Below are positions 8,517-16,991 of a DNA stretch of 64,000 nucleotides, one piece after another; within the stretch, counting starts at the first letter, position 1, and each line of letters opens with the position of its first letter. Position numbers and translations under genes: made by a program. The notes under the pieces were generated by a model. That model worked only from the letters and a program-made list of their open reading frames with translations. It did no database searches and was not told where the DNA came from. The DNA lies in assembly GCF_015711645.1 (NCBI RefSeq), contig NZ_JABTEX010000001.1:930001-994000 (forward strand), in the 5' to 3' direction. Origin of the DNA: Planomonospora sp. ID82291. Its GTDB lineage: Bacteria; Actinomycetota; Actinomycetes; Streptosporangiales; Streptosporangiaceae.

Positions 8517-9266
8517 TTGACCCTTCCCCAGCCACGCCGTCCCGCCGTCGGAGTCGTCCTCGCGGGCGGGGTCGGCCAGCGGGTCGGCCGGGACACCCCC
8601 AAGCAGCTCATCGAGATCGCCGGCAAGACGATCATCGAGCACACGATCGCCGTGTTCGACGCCGCTCCGGAGATCGACGAGGTCCTCGTGCTGATGACCC
8701 CCGGCTTCACCGGGGAGGTGGAGCGGCTCGTCGCCCGCAACGGCTTCGGGAAGGTCGGCCGGGTGCTGGAGGGCGGCGCGAGCCGTACCGAGACCACCTG
8801 GCGGGCGCTGGAGGCGCTGCGCGGCCGGGAGTGCGACGTGTTCCTGCACGACGCCGCGCGCCCGCTGCTGGAGCCGCGCATCATCACCGCGTGCGCGCAG
8901 GCCCTGAAGGTCCATCCGGCCGTGGAGGTGGCCGTCCCGAGCTCCGACACGATCGTGGTGACCGCGCCCGGGCCGCACGGCGCGGTCGTCGGCGACGTCC
9001 CCGACCGGTCGCGGCTGTGGCGGGCCCAGACCCCGCAGTGCTTCCGGCTGCCGGTGATCCGCGAGGCCTACGAGCGGGCGCTCGCCGACCCCGGCTTCGC
9101 GGACCGGCCGGCCACCGACGACTGCGGCGTGCTGCTGCGCTACCTGCCGGACGTGCCGATCCACATCGTGCCGGGCAGCGAGCTCAACATGAAGGTCACC
9201 CACCCGGTGGACGTGCTCGTCGCCGAGACGCTCCTGCGGTTCGCCGCGGAGACCCCGGACGGCTGA
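8517..9266 (+). CDS. IspD/TarI-family cytidylyltransferase
   Basis: 249 residues with the family pattern: GVVLAGGVGQRVGRDTPKQL at the N-terminus (CTP loop), HDAARPL near residue 118 and MKVTHPVDV near residue 225. The family transfers CMP from CTP to methylerythritol-4-phosphate (IspD) or to D-ribitol-5-phosphate (TarI). No IspF or CarD gene is adjacent, and the neighbours are CDP-alcohol transferases, GT2 and LCP genes, so a polyol-phosphate (TarI-like) substrate is favoured by context only. The start is TTG at 8517 with a strong GGAGGA eight bases upstream. It is transcribed divergently from the NTase/CDP-alcohol transferase gene. Confidence 0.8.
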   Translation: MTLPQPRRPAVGVVLAGGVGQRVGRDTPKQLIEIAGKTIIEHTIAVFDAAPEIDEVLVLMTPGFTGEVERLVARNGFGKVGRVLEGGASRTETTWRALEALRGRECDVFLHDAARPLLEPRIITACAQALKVHPAVEVAVPSSDTIVVTAPGPHGAVVGDVPDRSRLWRAQTPQCFRLPVIREAYERALADPGFADRPATDDCGVLLRYLPDVPIHIVPGSELNMKVTHPVDVLVAETLLRFAAETPDG

Positions 9267-9277
9267 GGTCCGGGGTC
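9251..9277. terminator. Hairpin terminator overlapping the IspD-like stop codon
   Basis: Perfect 10-bp arms GACCCCGGAC and GTCCGGGGTC enclose a 7-nt loop that contains the TGA stop. The genes on both sides converge here, so it can serve both. Confidence 0.65.
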
Positions 9278-9288
9278 CGGTCCGCGGA

Positions 9289-10323
9289 TCAGCGCTCCGG
9301 CCTGGCCAGGCTCGCCGGACTGGTCAGGAAGCCCCAGCCCCATGAGAGGTGCATGGTGGCGTAGACGAGCGGGAGCCGCAGCAGCGCACCCGTCGGCAGG
9401 CCGCTGCCGGTCACCGCCGAGCCGGCCACGATCGCCGCGACGTAGCCGCCGGGGATCAGCAGGCCCGGCCAGAAGAACGGCGCGACCAGCAGACCGGCCA
9501 GCATGGCCAGCACCGCCGTCGGGGGCGCCAGGTAACGCAGGTTGATCGTGCCCTCGTGGGTGCGGGCGACCACCCGCCGCCAGCGGCCGTAGTGGAAGTA
9601 CTGCCGGGCGAGGGCCTTGGTGTTCGGCCGCGGCCGGTAGGAGACGCGCATCCGGGGCTGGAACCAGACCAGGCCGCCGGTGGAGCGGATGCGGTGGTTC
9701 ATCTCCCAGTCCTGGGCGCGCTGGAAGTGCTCGTCGTAGCCGCCGACCCGGTCCAGCGCCTCGCGCCGGAACACGCCGAGGTAGACCGTGTCGGCCGGGC
9801 CCGCGGTGCCGCCCGTGTGGAACCGGGCGCCGCCCACGCCGATCTTGGAGGTCATGGCCCGGGCCACGGCCTGCTCGAAGAGGGTGATCCCCTCGGCGGC
9901 CATCACCCCGCCCACGTTGTCGGCGCCGGTCTCCTCCAGCGTCTCCACCGCGACCTGGAGGTAGTCCTCCGGGAGCATGGCGTGGCCGTCCACCCGGGCG
10001 ATGATCCCATTGCGGGACGCGGCGATGGCGGCGTTGAGCGCGTTGGGGGTGCGACCGGTCGGGTTGGGGACCACGGTCACCCGGGGGTCCTCGGCCGCGA
10101 TCGCGTCGGCGACCTCCTGGGTGCGGTCCTGGGAGGGGCCGATCGCGAGGACGACCTCGATGGGTCCTCCGTACTTCTGCGAGAGGACCTGGTTCACCGC
10201 CTCCCGTAAGTGGCGCTCCTCGTTGAGCACCGGGATGACGACGGAGACGGGGGGCCAGACACGTGTCTCGGGAGACGACGCCGGCGCGGGCGAGTCGGGG
10301 AACTGCTTCATGGCGTCGCTCAC
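9289..10323 (-). CDS. GT2-family glycosyltransferase with C-terminal membrane helices
   Basis: 344 residues. VSVVIPVLNEERHL opens the GT-A domain near residue 26, IARVDGHAMLPEDY is the DxD-like metal site, and QRAQDWEMNHRIR near residue 205 is the acceptor-side ED/QxxRW-like region. Three hydrophobic segments occupy the last 80 residues, so it is a membrane-bound processive or lipid-acceptor type enzyme. GTG 10323 and ATG 10311 are both possible and neither has a strong ribosome site. It is divergent from the LCP gene with a 52-bp gap, which suggests a shared promoter region for a glycosyltransferase and the ligase that attaches its product. Confidence 0.8.
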   Translation of the reverse strand: MSDAMKQFPDSPAPASSPETRVWPPVSVVIPVLNEERHLREAVNQVLSQKYGGPIEVVLAIGPSQDRTQEVADAIAAEDPRVTVVPNPTGRTPNALNAAIAASRNGIIARVDGHAMLPEDYLQVAVETLEETGADNVGGVMAAEGITLFEQAVARAMTSKIGVGGARFHTGGTAGPADTVYLGVFRREALDRVGGYDEHFQRAQDWEMNHRIRSTGGLVWFQPRMRVSYRPRPNTKALARQYFHYGRWRRVVARTHEGTINLRYLAPPTAVLAMLAGLLVAPFFWPGLLIPGGYVAAIVAGSAVTGSGLPTGALLRLPLVYATMHLSWGWGFLTSPASLARPER

Positions 10324-10375
10324 GCTACTGTACGGACGGGCACCTCATCGACCCAGTCAGAGCTTAGGGGGGCTG

Positions 10376-11902
10376 ATGCGCGACCCGGAGGACGAGGACT
10401 CGGGTGTGCACGTGGGCGGGGACGCCTACGGAGGCGTCCGGGTGGCTCCGAGGCGCGACCGCAGGTCCGCCCGGGGCGCTCGCTCCCGGCGGCGCAACCT
10501 GCTCGCGGCCGGCGCGCTCTCGGTCGTGGTCCTCGCCGGCTCCGGCGCCGCGTGGGCGCTGACGGACTTCACCACGAGGAAGATCGTCCCCGTCGACGCG
10601 GGCGTCCCGGGGGCGCGCTCCACCGGTGCGATGAACATCCTGCTCGTCGGCGTGGACCGGCGCGACGACCTCACCCGCAAGCAGCAGAACCAGCTCAAGC
10701 TGGGCCGCGAGTCCGGGCAGCGGACCGACACCATGATGGTGATCCACCTGTCGGAGGACCACCGCAGGGCCACCGTGGTCAGCCTCCCCCGCGACACCTG
10801 GACGACGGTCCCCGGCAAGGGCGAGCACAAGATCAACGCGGCCTACCAGCTCGGCGGCCCCAAGCTCACCGTGCGCACGGTGCAGAACGCCACCGGCCTG
10901 ACGATCCACCACTACGTCGAGGTCAACGTGCTCGGCTTCGTCAACGTCGTCGACGCGCTCGGCGGCGTCTCGGTCTGCACCCCGGTCGCGATCAACGACC
11001 CGAAGACCGCCCTGGCGCTCCAGCCGGGCACCTACGAGCTCGACGGGGTCAAGGCCCTGGCCTACGCCCGCACCCGGGCCACCGCCCGCTCCGACCTCGA
11101 CCGCATCGACCGCCAGCAGCAGGTCGTCTCCGCCCTGCTGAGCCAGGCGCTGAGCAGCGACACGCTGACCGACCCCGGCAGGCTCGCCGGCTTCCTGGAC
11201 ACCGTGCTCTCCACGATCCGCGTCGACGACGCCCTCCGCCAGGACCTGCTCGGTCTCGCCGAGCAGCTCAAGGACGTCTCCACCGACGACGTCGTCTTCG
11301 CCAAGGTCCCGATCGCCGACGCCGACCACACGACCCCGACCGGCGAGTCCGCCGTGCTCTGGGACGCCGCCGCCGCCCGCGCGCTCTTCCGCCGGATCGC
11401 CGCCGACGAGCCGCTCACCGAGCCGTCCAAGCCCGCCGCGCGCGCCACGGCGGCGACGCCGGAGCCCACCCCGGCCGCCACCCCCTCGGCCGGCGCGCTG
11501 ACGGTGCCCCCCTCGCGGATCTCCCTCAAGGTGCTCAACGGCACGATGATCGACGGCCTGGGCTCGCGGGCCAGGGACGCCCTCCTCAAGGCCGGTTTCC
11601 TGGTCCCCCAGGCCGCCGGGAACACCCGGCGCAGGGACTACGACGCCCCGGTCGTCCGGTACGGCCCCGGCCGCGAGGACTCGGCCCGGACCGTGGCCGC
11701 CGCCCTCCCCGGCGCGGAGTCGCGTCTCGTCGAGGAGCTCGGCGACGGGATCGAGGTCATCCTCGGGCGGAAGTACTCGGGCGTCCAGGAGGTCACCGTC
11801 GCGGCCACCCCGTCCACCGCCGCTCCCACCACCGCTTCCACCGCGTCGCCCACCGCCTCCCCCACCGCCAGGACCGCCACGCAGAACATCTGCAAAAAGT
11901 GA
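10376..11902 (+). CDS. LytR-CpsA-Psr (LCP) family cell-wall glycopolymer ligase with LytR_C domain
   Basis: 508 residues. A basic N-terminus precedes one membrane helix (about residues 41-60), then the extracellular LCP domain: RTDTMMVIHL, SLPRDTWTTVPGKGEHKINAAY and LAYARTR carry the conserved Arg/Asp residues that bind the polyprenyl pyrophosphate. A second domain near residues 380-465 (LKVLNGTMIDGLGSRARDAL) is a LytR C-terminal domain, and the last 40 residues are a Thr/Ala/Pro tail ending in a lone Cys. LCP enzymes transfer lipid-linked glycopolymers to peptidoglycan. ATG 10376 has a G-rich ribosome site immediately upstream. The position at the end of the CDP-polyol locus suggests it attaches that product. 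Confidence 0.9.
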   Translation: MRDPEDEDSGVHVGGDAYGGVRVAPRRDRRSARGARSRRRNLLAAGALSVVVLAGSGAAWALTDFTTRKIVPVDAGVPGARSTGAMNILLVGVDRRDDLTRKQQNQLKLGRESGQRTDTMMVIHLSEDHRRATVVSLPRDTWTTVPGKGEHKINAAYQLGGPKLTVRTVQNATGLTIHHYVEVNVLGFVNVVDALGGVSVCTPVAINDPKTALALQPGTYELDGVKALAYARTRATARSDLDRIDRQQQVVSALLSQALSSDTLTDPGRLAGFLDTVLSTIRVDDALRQDLLGLAEQLKDVSTDDVVFAKVPIADADHTTPTGESAVLWDAAAARALFRRIAADEPLTEPSKPAARATAATPEPTPAATPSAGALTVPPSRISLKVLNGTMIDGLGSRARDALLKAGFLVPQAAGNTRRRDYDAPVVRYGPGREDSARTVAAALPGAESRLVEELGDGIEVILGRKYSGVQEVTVAATPSTAAPTTASTASPTASPTARTATQNICKK

Positions 11903-11960
11903 CATACGACGCATAGCGCCTCCGATCCCGGGCAGTGGGAATCCGGCGGAGGTGATGATC

Positions 11961-12320
11961 GTGATTCCTGCATTCGGCGTCCGGACCTGGCGCGACGGCC
12001 CCTGCACGGTGATCAAGGCGGAGGGTGAGCTCGACATGGCGTCCGCTCCCCGGTTCCGGGCCGCGATCGACGAGGTGTTCGACCACCCGGGCAGCCCCTG
12101 CCTGGTGATGGACCTGACCGGGGTGCCCTTCTGCGACTCGGTGGGGCTCGGCGTCCTGGTGGGCGCGTTCACCCGGGTCCGGGACTCACGGGGCCGCCTC
12201 GTCCTCGTCCTGGCCCCCGGGATGATCACCCACCTGCTGACGATCACCAATCTCGACCGCCACTTCGAAACGCGCGGCAGCCTGCACGAGGCCTTCGCGG
12301 CCTTCGACGCCGCGGCCTGA
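11961..12320 (+). CDS. STAS-domain anti-anti-sigma factor
   Basis: 119 residues, a single STAS domain as in SpoIIAA/RsbV. LTGVPFCDSVGLG contains the serine (Ser 60) that partner kinases phosphorylate in this family; dephosphorylated protein binds the anti-sigma kinase and frees a sigma factor. GTG 11961 is chosen because GGAGG lies eight bases upstream; GTG 11952 and ATG 11955 lie within or next to that site. No anti-sigma or sigma gene is adjacent. The big sensor kinase that follows about 100 bp downstream is a histidine kinase, so a direct partnership is not implied by the sequence. Confidence 0.82.
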   Translation: MIPAFGVRTWRDGPCTVIKAEGELDMASAPRFRAAIDEVFDHPGSPCLVMDLTGVPFCDSVGLGVLVGAFTRVRDSRGRLVLVLAPGMITHLLTITNLDRHFETRGSLHEAFAAFDAAA

Positions 12321-12421
12321 GCCCGTACGGTCCGCGTCCCCGCCGTCACCCGAGGCCGGCGCCATTTTGGTGGGAGTCGTAGCGGGGATAGAGGGGGCGA
12401 GGACTCGGGGAGGTGAACCGC

Positions 12422-15133
12422 GTGCAATCGGCTCAGGACCACGGCGACGACGGTGCGGTGCACCGCCGGGACACCGCGGGCCCCCGCGGCGCGCCGGGCG
12501 GCTGCGAGCGGGGCCGCCCCGGTGGTCCGGTCGAACGGCTGATCGCCCTGGCGCGCGCGGCCCTCGTCGCCCACCAGGAGGCGCTGCACGCGCGGGCGGT
12601 CGTGGAGGGGGCGCATGACGCGTTCGTCTCGCTGGACACGGCGGGCGTGGTGACGACCTGGAACGCCGCGGCCGAGCGCCTGTTCGGCTGGTCCGCCGCC
12701 GAGGCCGTGGGACGGCCGCTCACCGAGCTGATCATCCCTTCCCGGTTCCGGCGGGCGCACCGGGAGGGACTGGCCCGGGCGGGGGACCGCCGCACCCCGA
12801 GCGCGCGCCGGCTGGAGGTGAGCGCCGTCCACCGCGACGGGCGGGAGTTCCCGGTCGACCTGGCGATACAGACCACCATCGAGTACGGCGCCCCGGCCTT
12901 CCACGCCTTCCTGCACGACATCACCGACCGGTACGCGGACCGGAGCCGGCTGGAGCAGGAGCAGACGTTCCTGCGGACGCTGCTGGACAGCCTGGGCGTC
13001 GGCGTGCTGGCCTGCGACGCCGACGGCCGGGTGGCGGTGTTCAACCAGGCGCTGCGCCACAGCCGCCCGCACGTCCCGGACCTGCACGTACGCGATCTCG
13101 CCGCCGTCTACCGCCTGCACACCGCCGACGGGCGCACCCCGCTGGCGGCCGACCGGCTGCCGCTGGCGCGGGCCCTGGCCGGCGAGCACGTCGACGGCGA
13201 ACACGTGGTGGCGCACATGCCCGGCCGGCTCCCGCGCCGGTTCTCCGTCACCGCCCGGCCGATCGACACCGCCGACGGACGCCGCCTGGGCGCGGTGGCG
13301 GTCCTGGACGACATCACCGACCGGCACAAGGCCGAGGTGCTGCGCACCGTCCAGCACGCCGTGTCCGAGATCCTGGCCCAGGCGTCCTCGGTCGAGGAGG
13401 CGGCCTCCGACGTGGTCGCCGCGATCGCCGAGGGCCTGGACTGGTGCGGCGGAGAGTACTGGCAGGTCACCTCCGACCGGAGCGCCATCGTCCGGGCGGG
13501 CCTGTGGACGGTGCCCGGCCGCGACCTGACCGCCTTCCTGCAGGGCCGACCGACGAGGCTCCTGCCCGGGCAGGGTTTCTGCGGGATGGTCTGGGCCGGC
13601 GGCGACACGATGTGGATCACCGATCTGGCCGGCGACCCGCGCGACTTCTCCCGCAAGGAGCAGGCGCTGCAGGCCGGGCTGCGCGCCGGCGTCGGCCTGC
13701 CGGTGCGCAGCGGCCGGCACATCCTGGGCGTCCTGCTGCTCGTCACCGACACCGTCCAGCAGCCCGACCGCGACCTGATCGCACTGCTGGACGGCGTCTG
13801 CGCGCACATCAGCCGGTGCACCGAACGCCAGCGGGCCGAGGAGCTCAGCGCGGCCCTGACCGTCAGCCGCCGTCAGTTCGAGCAGGTCGTCGCACACATC
13901 AACGACAACGTCTGGACCGCCGAGATCACCCCTGAGGGGGAGACCCGGTCGGTGTACCAGAGCCAGAACGCCACCGCGCTGTTCGGCCGCGCGATCTCCG
14001 ACGACATCGACCTCGCCGACCTGATCGCCCGGCATGTGCATCCCGACGACCGCACCGCCTACGACGCCTTCGTCGCCCGGCTGCGGGCGGCGCAGCCCGC
14101 GGAGATCGAATGCCGCGTCGTCGGCGTGGACGACCGCACCCGGTGGATCTGGATCCGGGCCCTGCCGCGCCGCGAAGGCCGGCGGCTGTTCATCGACGGC
14201 ATCTCCAGCGACGTGACCGAGCGCCGCCGCCTCGCCACCGAACGCGAACGCCTGCTGCTCCAGGAGCAGCGGCAGGTCAAGCGGTTGCGGCAGCTGGACG
14301 CGATGAAGGACGAGCTGATGGCCGTGGTCACCCACGAGCTGCGCAACCCCATCGGCGCCATCCGCGGCTACGCCGAACTGCTCGCCGACGACCCGGACCT
14401 GACCGACGCCCAGCGCACGTTCACCGACGTCATCGACCGCAAGAGCGCCCACCTGCAGTCCCTGGTCGACGACCTGCTCGACCTGGCCCGGCTCGACGCC
14501 GGACACGTGACCGTCGAACGCAGGCCGATCGACCTGGACCAGGTGGTGCGCCAGGCCGTCGACGAGCACCGCCCCGCGGCCGACGCCAAGCGCCTCGCCC
14601 TCGTCGCCGACCTGCCCGTCCGGTTGCCGATGCACGCCGACGCGCTGCGGATGCGCCAGGTTCTGGACAACCTGCTGTCGAACGCGCTCAAGTACACCCC
14701 CGACGGCGGCACCGTCACCGTCGCCGCCCGGCGTGACAGCGGGGACCGTCCCGCCGCCGCGCACCCTGCCGACCCCACGGCCGACCCCACGGCCGAGCAC
14801 GGGGCTGCGCACCCTGCCGAGCACGGGGCCGACCACGGGACCGACCACGGGGCCGAGCACGGGGCCGTCGTCACCGTCGCCGACACCGGGATCGGCATCC
14901 CCGCCGAGGAGTACGGCCAGCTGTTCTCCCGGTTCTTCCGCGCCTCCACCGCCCAGGACGCCGGGATCAAGGGCACCGGGCTGGGGCTGGCCATCGCCCG
15001 CGCGATCGTCGAGGCGCACGACGGCACCCTCACCGCCGCGGCCCGAGCGGGCGGCGGCACCGTCTTCACCGTGCGCCTGCCCGCCGGTCCGCCCCCGCTC
15101 CGGGACGGAGGTCGCGGCGGTAGGGGACTTTAG
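12422..15133 (+). CDS. Cytosolic multi-PAS/GAF sensor histidine kinase with His-rich insertion
   Basis: 903 residues, no membrane segment. Order: PAS (about 65-175), PAS (about 185-300), GAF (about 305-460), PAS (about 480-600), HisKA with phospho-acceptor His 638 (VTHELRNP), and HATPase_c with N box LDNLLSNALKYTP, G1 VADTGIGIP and G2 GTGLGLAIARAI. Residues 780-816, between the N and G1 boxes, are a repetitive AEHG/ADHG/DPTA insertion absent from ordinary kinases. GTG 12422 is used because GGGAGG lies eight bases upstream. No response regulator is adjacent, so it is an orphan kinase; soluble PAS/GAF input suggests redox, gas or light sensing. Confidence 0.85.
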   Translation: MQSAQDHGDDGAVHRRDTAGPRGAPGGCERGRPGGPVERLIALARAALVAHQEALHARAVVEGAHDAFVSLDTAGVVTTWNAAAERLFGWSAAEAVGRPLTELIIPSRFRRAHREGLARAGDRRTPSARRLEVSAVHRDGREFPVDLAIQTTIEYGAPAFHAFLHDITDRYADRSRLEQEQTFLRTLLDSLGVGVLACDADGRVAVFNQALRHSRPHVPDLHVRDLAAVYRLHTADGRTPLAADRLPLARALAGEHVDGEHVVAHMPGRLPRRFSVTARPIDTADGRRLGAVAVLDDITDRHKAEVLRTVQHAVSEILAQASSVEEAASDVVAAIAEGLDWCGGEYWQVTSDRSAIVRAGLWTVPGRDLTAFLQGRPTRLLPGQGFCGMVWAGGDTMWITDLAGDPRDFSRKEQALQAGLRAGVGLPVRSGRHILGVLLLVTDTVQQPDRDLIALLDGVCAHISRCTERQRAEELSAALTVSRRQFEQVVAHINDNVWTAEITPEGETRSVYQSQNATALFGRAISDDIDLADLIARHVHPDDRTAYDAFVARLRAAQPAEIECRVVGVDDRTRWIWIRALPRREGRRLFIDGISSDVTERRRLATERERLLLQEQRQVKRLRQLDAMKDELMAVVTHELRNPIGAIRGYAELLADDPDLTDAQRTFTDVIDRKSAHLQSLVDDLLDLARLDAGHVTVERRPIDLDQVVRQAVDEHRPAADAKRLALVADLPVRLPMHADALRMRQVLDNLLSNALKYTPDGGTVTVAARRDSGDRPAAAHPADPTADPTAEHGAAHPAEHGADHGTDHGAEHGAVVTVADTGIGIPAEEYGQLFSRFFRASTAQDAGIKGTGLGLAIARAIVEAHDGTLTAAARAGGGTVFTVRLPAGPPPLRDGGRGGRGL
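14761..14868 (+). repeat. 12-bp-type tandem repeat encoding the His-rich kinase insertion
   Basis: Degenerate 12-bp units of the GACCCCACGGCC / GAGCACGGGGCC type follow one another in frame, encoding DPTA then xxHG tetrapeptides. The multiple-of-three unit means copy number can change without frameshift. Confidence 0.7.
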
Positions 15134-15288
15134 CCTCCGGTCCGAGCGGAGCGGCACACCCCAGACTGGATGACAGCACCACCATCGAGCGCGGACAGGG
15201 CCATGCCCGAGTGCCGAGCGGGGAGGCGGACGATGCCGCGGCCATGGTGCTCGACCTTTCACCGACGGGGAGCACGGGAGACGAGACC

Positions 15289-16074
15289 ATGAGTACGCAG
15301 GCACGGACCAGGACCCGCGAGCTACGCAACGCCAGGGCCGCCGCCGAGGAGCGCAGGAAGAAGCGGAACCGCCTGATCACCGCCGGCGGCGGAATGGTGA
15401 TCGTGCTCCTCCTGGCCGCCATCGTGATCAGTCTCGTCAACGCCGCCGGGAACGCGGAGCCCCAGAACGACGCGGCCGCGCGGGGCGGAACGGCCGCGCA
15501 GGGCGCGGCCGCCGCTCCGGCGAACGCCACCGCCGGCGGGGCCCTGTCCGTCGGCAACGCCGCCGCGCCGGTGAAGCTGGAGGTCTACCTCGACTACATG
15601 TGCCCGTTCTGCGGGCGCTTCGAGCAGGCCAACAGCGCCGAGCTGGAGCGGCTGGTCGCCGACGGCACGGTACGCCTGGAGCTGTACCCGCTGTCGTTCC
15701 TGGACCGGATGTCCAGCGGTACGGAGTACTCGACGCGAGCCGCCAACGCGGTCGCCACGGTGGCCGACCAGGCACCCGGCAAGCTCCTGGCCTTCAACGC
15801 GGCGCTGTTCGCCGATCAGCCCGCCGAGGGCGGTCAGGGCCTGTCCGACGACGAGATCGCCGGCCTGGCCCGCGAGGCCGGGGTGCCGCAGGAGGTCGTC
15901 GACACCTTCACCCGCCGGACCTTCGAGTCGTGGGTCGCCTCCTCCACCACCGCGGTGTTCGCGACGGGGATCTCCGGCACGCCCACAGTGAAGATCAACG
16001 GTGTGACGTTCGAGGGCGACCTGTACACCGCCGGACCGCTGACGGCCGCCGTCACCGCGGTCAAGGGGTCGTGA
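15289..16074 (+). CDS. DsbA-like membrane-anchored thiol oxidoreductase
   Basis: 261 residues. A basic cytosolic N-terminus (about 30 residues) is followed by one membrane helix (about residues 31-53) and an Ala-rich linker. The extracytosolic thioredoxin fold carries the CPFC active site at Cys105/Cys108 and the cis-proline loop ISGTPTVKIN near residue 230. It should introduce disulfides into secreted proteins. GGGAG lies nine bases before ATG 15289. The stop overlaps the VKOR-like start as GTGA, so oxidase and re-oxidant are co-translated. Confidence 0.87.
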   Translation: MSTQARTRTRELRNARAAAEERRKKRNRLITAGGGMVIVLLLAAIVISLVNAAGNAEPQNDAAARGGTAAQGAAAAPANATAGGALSVGNAAAPVKLEVYLDYMCPFCGRFEQANSAELERLVADGTVRLELYPLSFLDRMSSGTEYSTRAANAVATVADQAPGKLLAFNAALFADQPAEGGQGLSDDEIAGLAREAGVPQEVVDTFTRRTFESWVASSTTAVFATGISGTPTVKINGVTFEGDLYTAGPLTAAVTAVKGS

Positions 16075-16778
16075 CGGCCGTCATGACGAGCACCGGGACG
16101 AGCGACGCGACGACCGCTGAGACGACCACCGTGACGACCACTGAGACGACCGGTGCGGCGAGCACCGTACTGGCCCGCCTGCACCGCCTCCGGCACAGCA
16201 ACGCCTGGATCTTCGGAACCATGCTGCTGTCGGCCTGCGTGAGCCTGGCCGCGTCCTTCGTGCTCTCCATCGACGCGCTGCTGCTGGCGGCCGACCCCGG
16301 CGTGAACCTGTCGTGCAACATCAACGCCGTCATCAGCTGCGGCACCGTCGCCGAATCCTGGCAGGCGCAGCTGTTCGGCTTCCCCAACGCCTTCCTGGGG
16401 CTGGTGGCCGAACCGGTCGTGATCACCATCGCGGTGGCGAGCCTGGGCGGCACGCGCTTCCCCCGCTGGTTCATGTTCGCCGCCCAGATCGTCTACGCCC
16501 TCGGCGTCGTCTTCGCGTACTGGCTGTTCTACCAGTCGATGTTCGTGATCGGCGCGCTGTGCCCGTGGTGCCTGCTGGTGACCGTCTCCACGACGCTGGT
16601 GTTCGGCACGCTGACCCATGTCAACATCCGCGACGGCAACCTGCCGCTGCCGTCCCGCGCGCAGGCGGCGGCGCGCAGGTTCATCGACGCCGACTTCGAC
16701 GCCATCGCCGCCGCCATCGTGATCCTGGTCCTGATCCTGGCGGTCGTCCTCAAGTACGGCTCCGCGCTGCTGGCGTGA
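16071..16778 (+). CDS. Vitamin K epoxide reductase (VKOR) family quinone reductase
   Basis: 235 residues. After a Thr-rich N-terminal tail of about 40 residues there are four or five membrane helices. The loop cysteines Cys82 and Cys90 (SCNINAVISCG) and the active-site CPWC pair Cys164/Cys167 match bacterial VKOR, which passes electrons from DsbA to menaquinone. GTG 16071 overlaps the dsbA-like stop by four bases with AGGGG just upstream; ATG 16083 is an alternative start. The pair forms a complete disulfide-bond pathway, as in mycobacteria. Confidence 0.88.
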   Translation: MTAVMTSTGTSDATTAETTTVTTTETTGAASTVLARLHRLRHSNAWIFGTMLLSACVSLAASFVLSIDALLLAADPGVNLSCNINAVISCGTVAESWQAQLFGFPNAFLGLVAEPVVITIAVASLGGTRFPRWFMFAAQIVYALGVVFAYWLFYQSMFVIGALCPWCLLVTVSTTLVFGTLTHVNIRDGNLPLPSRAQAAARRFIDADFDAIAAAIVILVLILAVVLKYGSALLA

Positions 16779-16812
16779 CGCCGGCCCCCGCGGACCCCGG
16801 ACCTCCCCCGGC

Positions 16813-16847
16813 CCGCCCCCGCTCCGCGTCCCGCGGAGCGGGGGCGG
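16813..16847. terminator. Strong hairpin terminator after the DsbA-VKOR pair
   Basis: A perfect 16-bp stem, CCGCCCCCGCTCCGCG against CGCGGAGCGGGGGCGG, closes on a 3-nt TCC loop, 35 bp after the VKOR stop. Confidence 0.75.
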
Positions 16848-16991
16848 AACGACGTTCCCGCGCAGGCCGCCCTGGGGCGTGGAGCCACGAGGGGTTCCCG
16901 GCCGCCTGCCCGCAGTGCGAGGCCACCGTCCCGTCCGGCACGTCTCCGACACCGCGCAGAACCGTCCTTCCCCGCGGTTCGGCGGCCACCG

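Noticed and set aside
8517-9266. Naming the cytidylyltransferase ispD of the MEP pathway
   Set aside because: Family fits, but no ispF or carD is adjacent and the locus is about CDP-polyols; the symbol was left blank.
10364-15304. A 1646-codon minus-strand open frame opposite the LCP, STAS and kinase genes
   Set aside because: Low-complexity composition and complete overlap with three clear genes; a codon-bias shadow.
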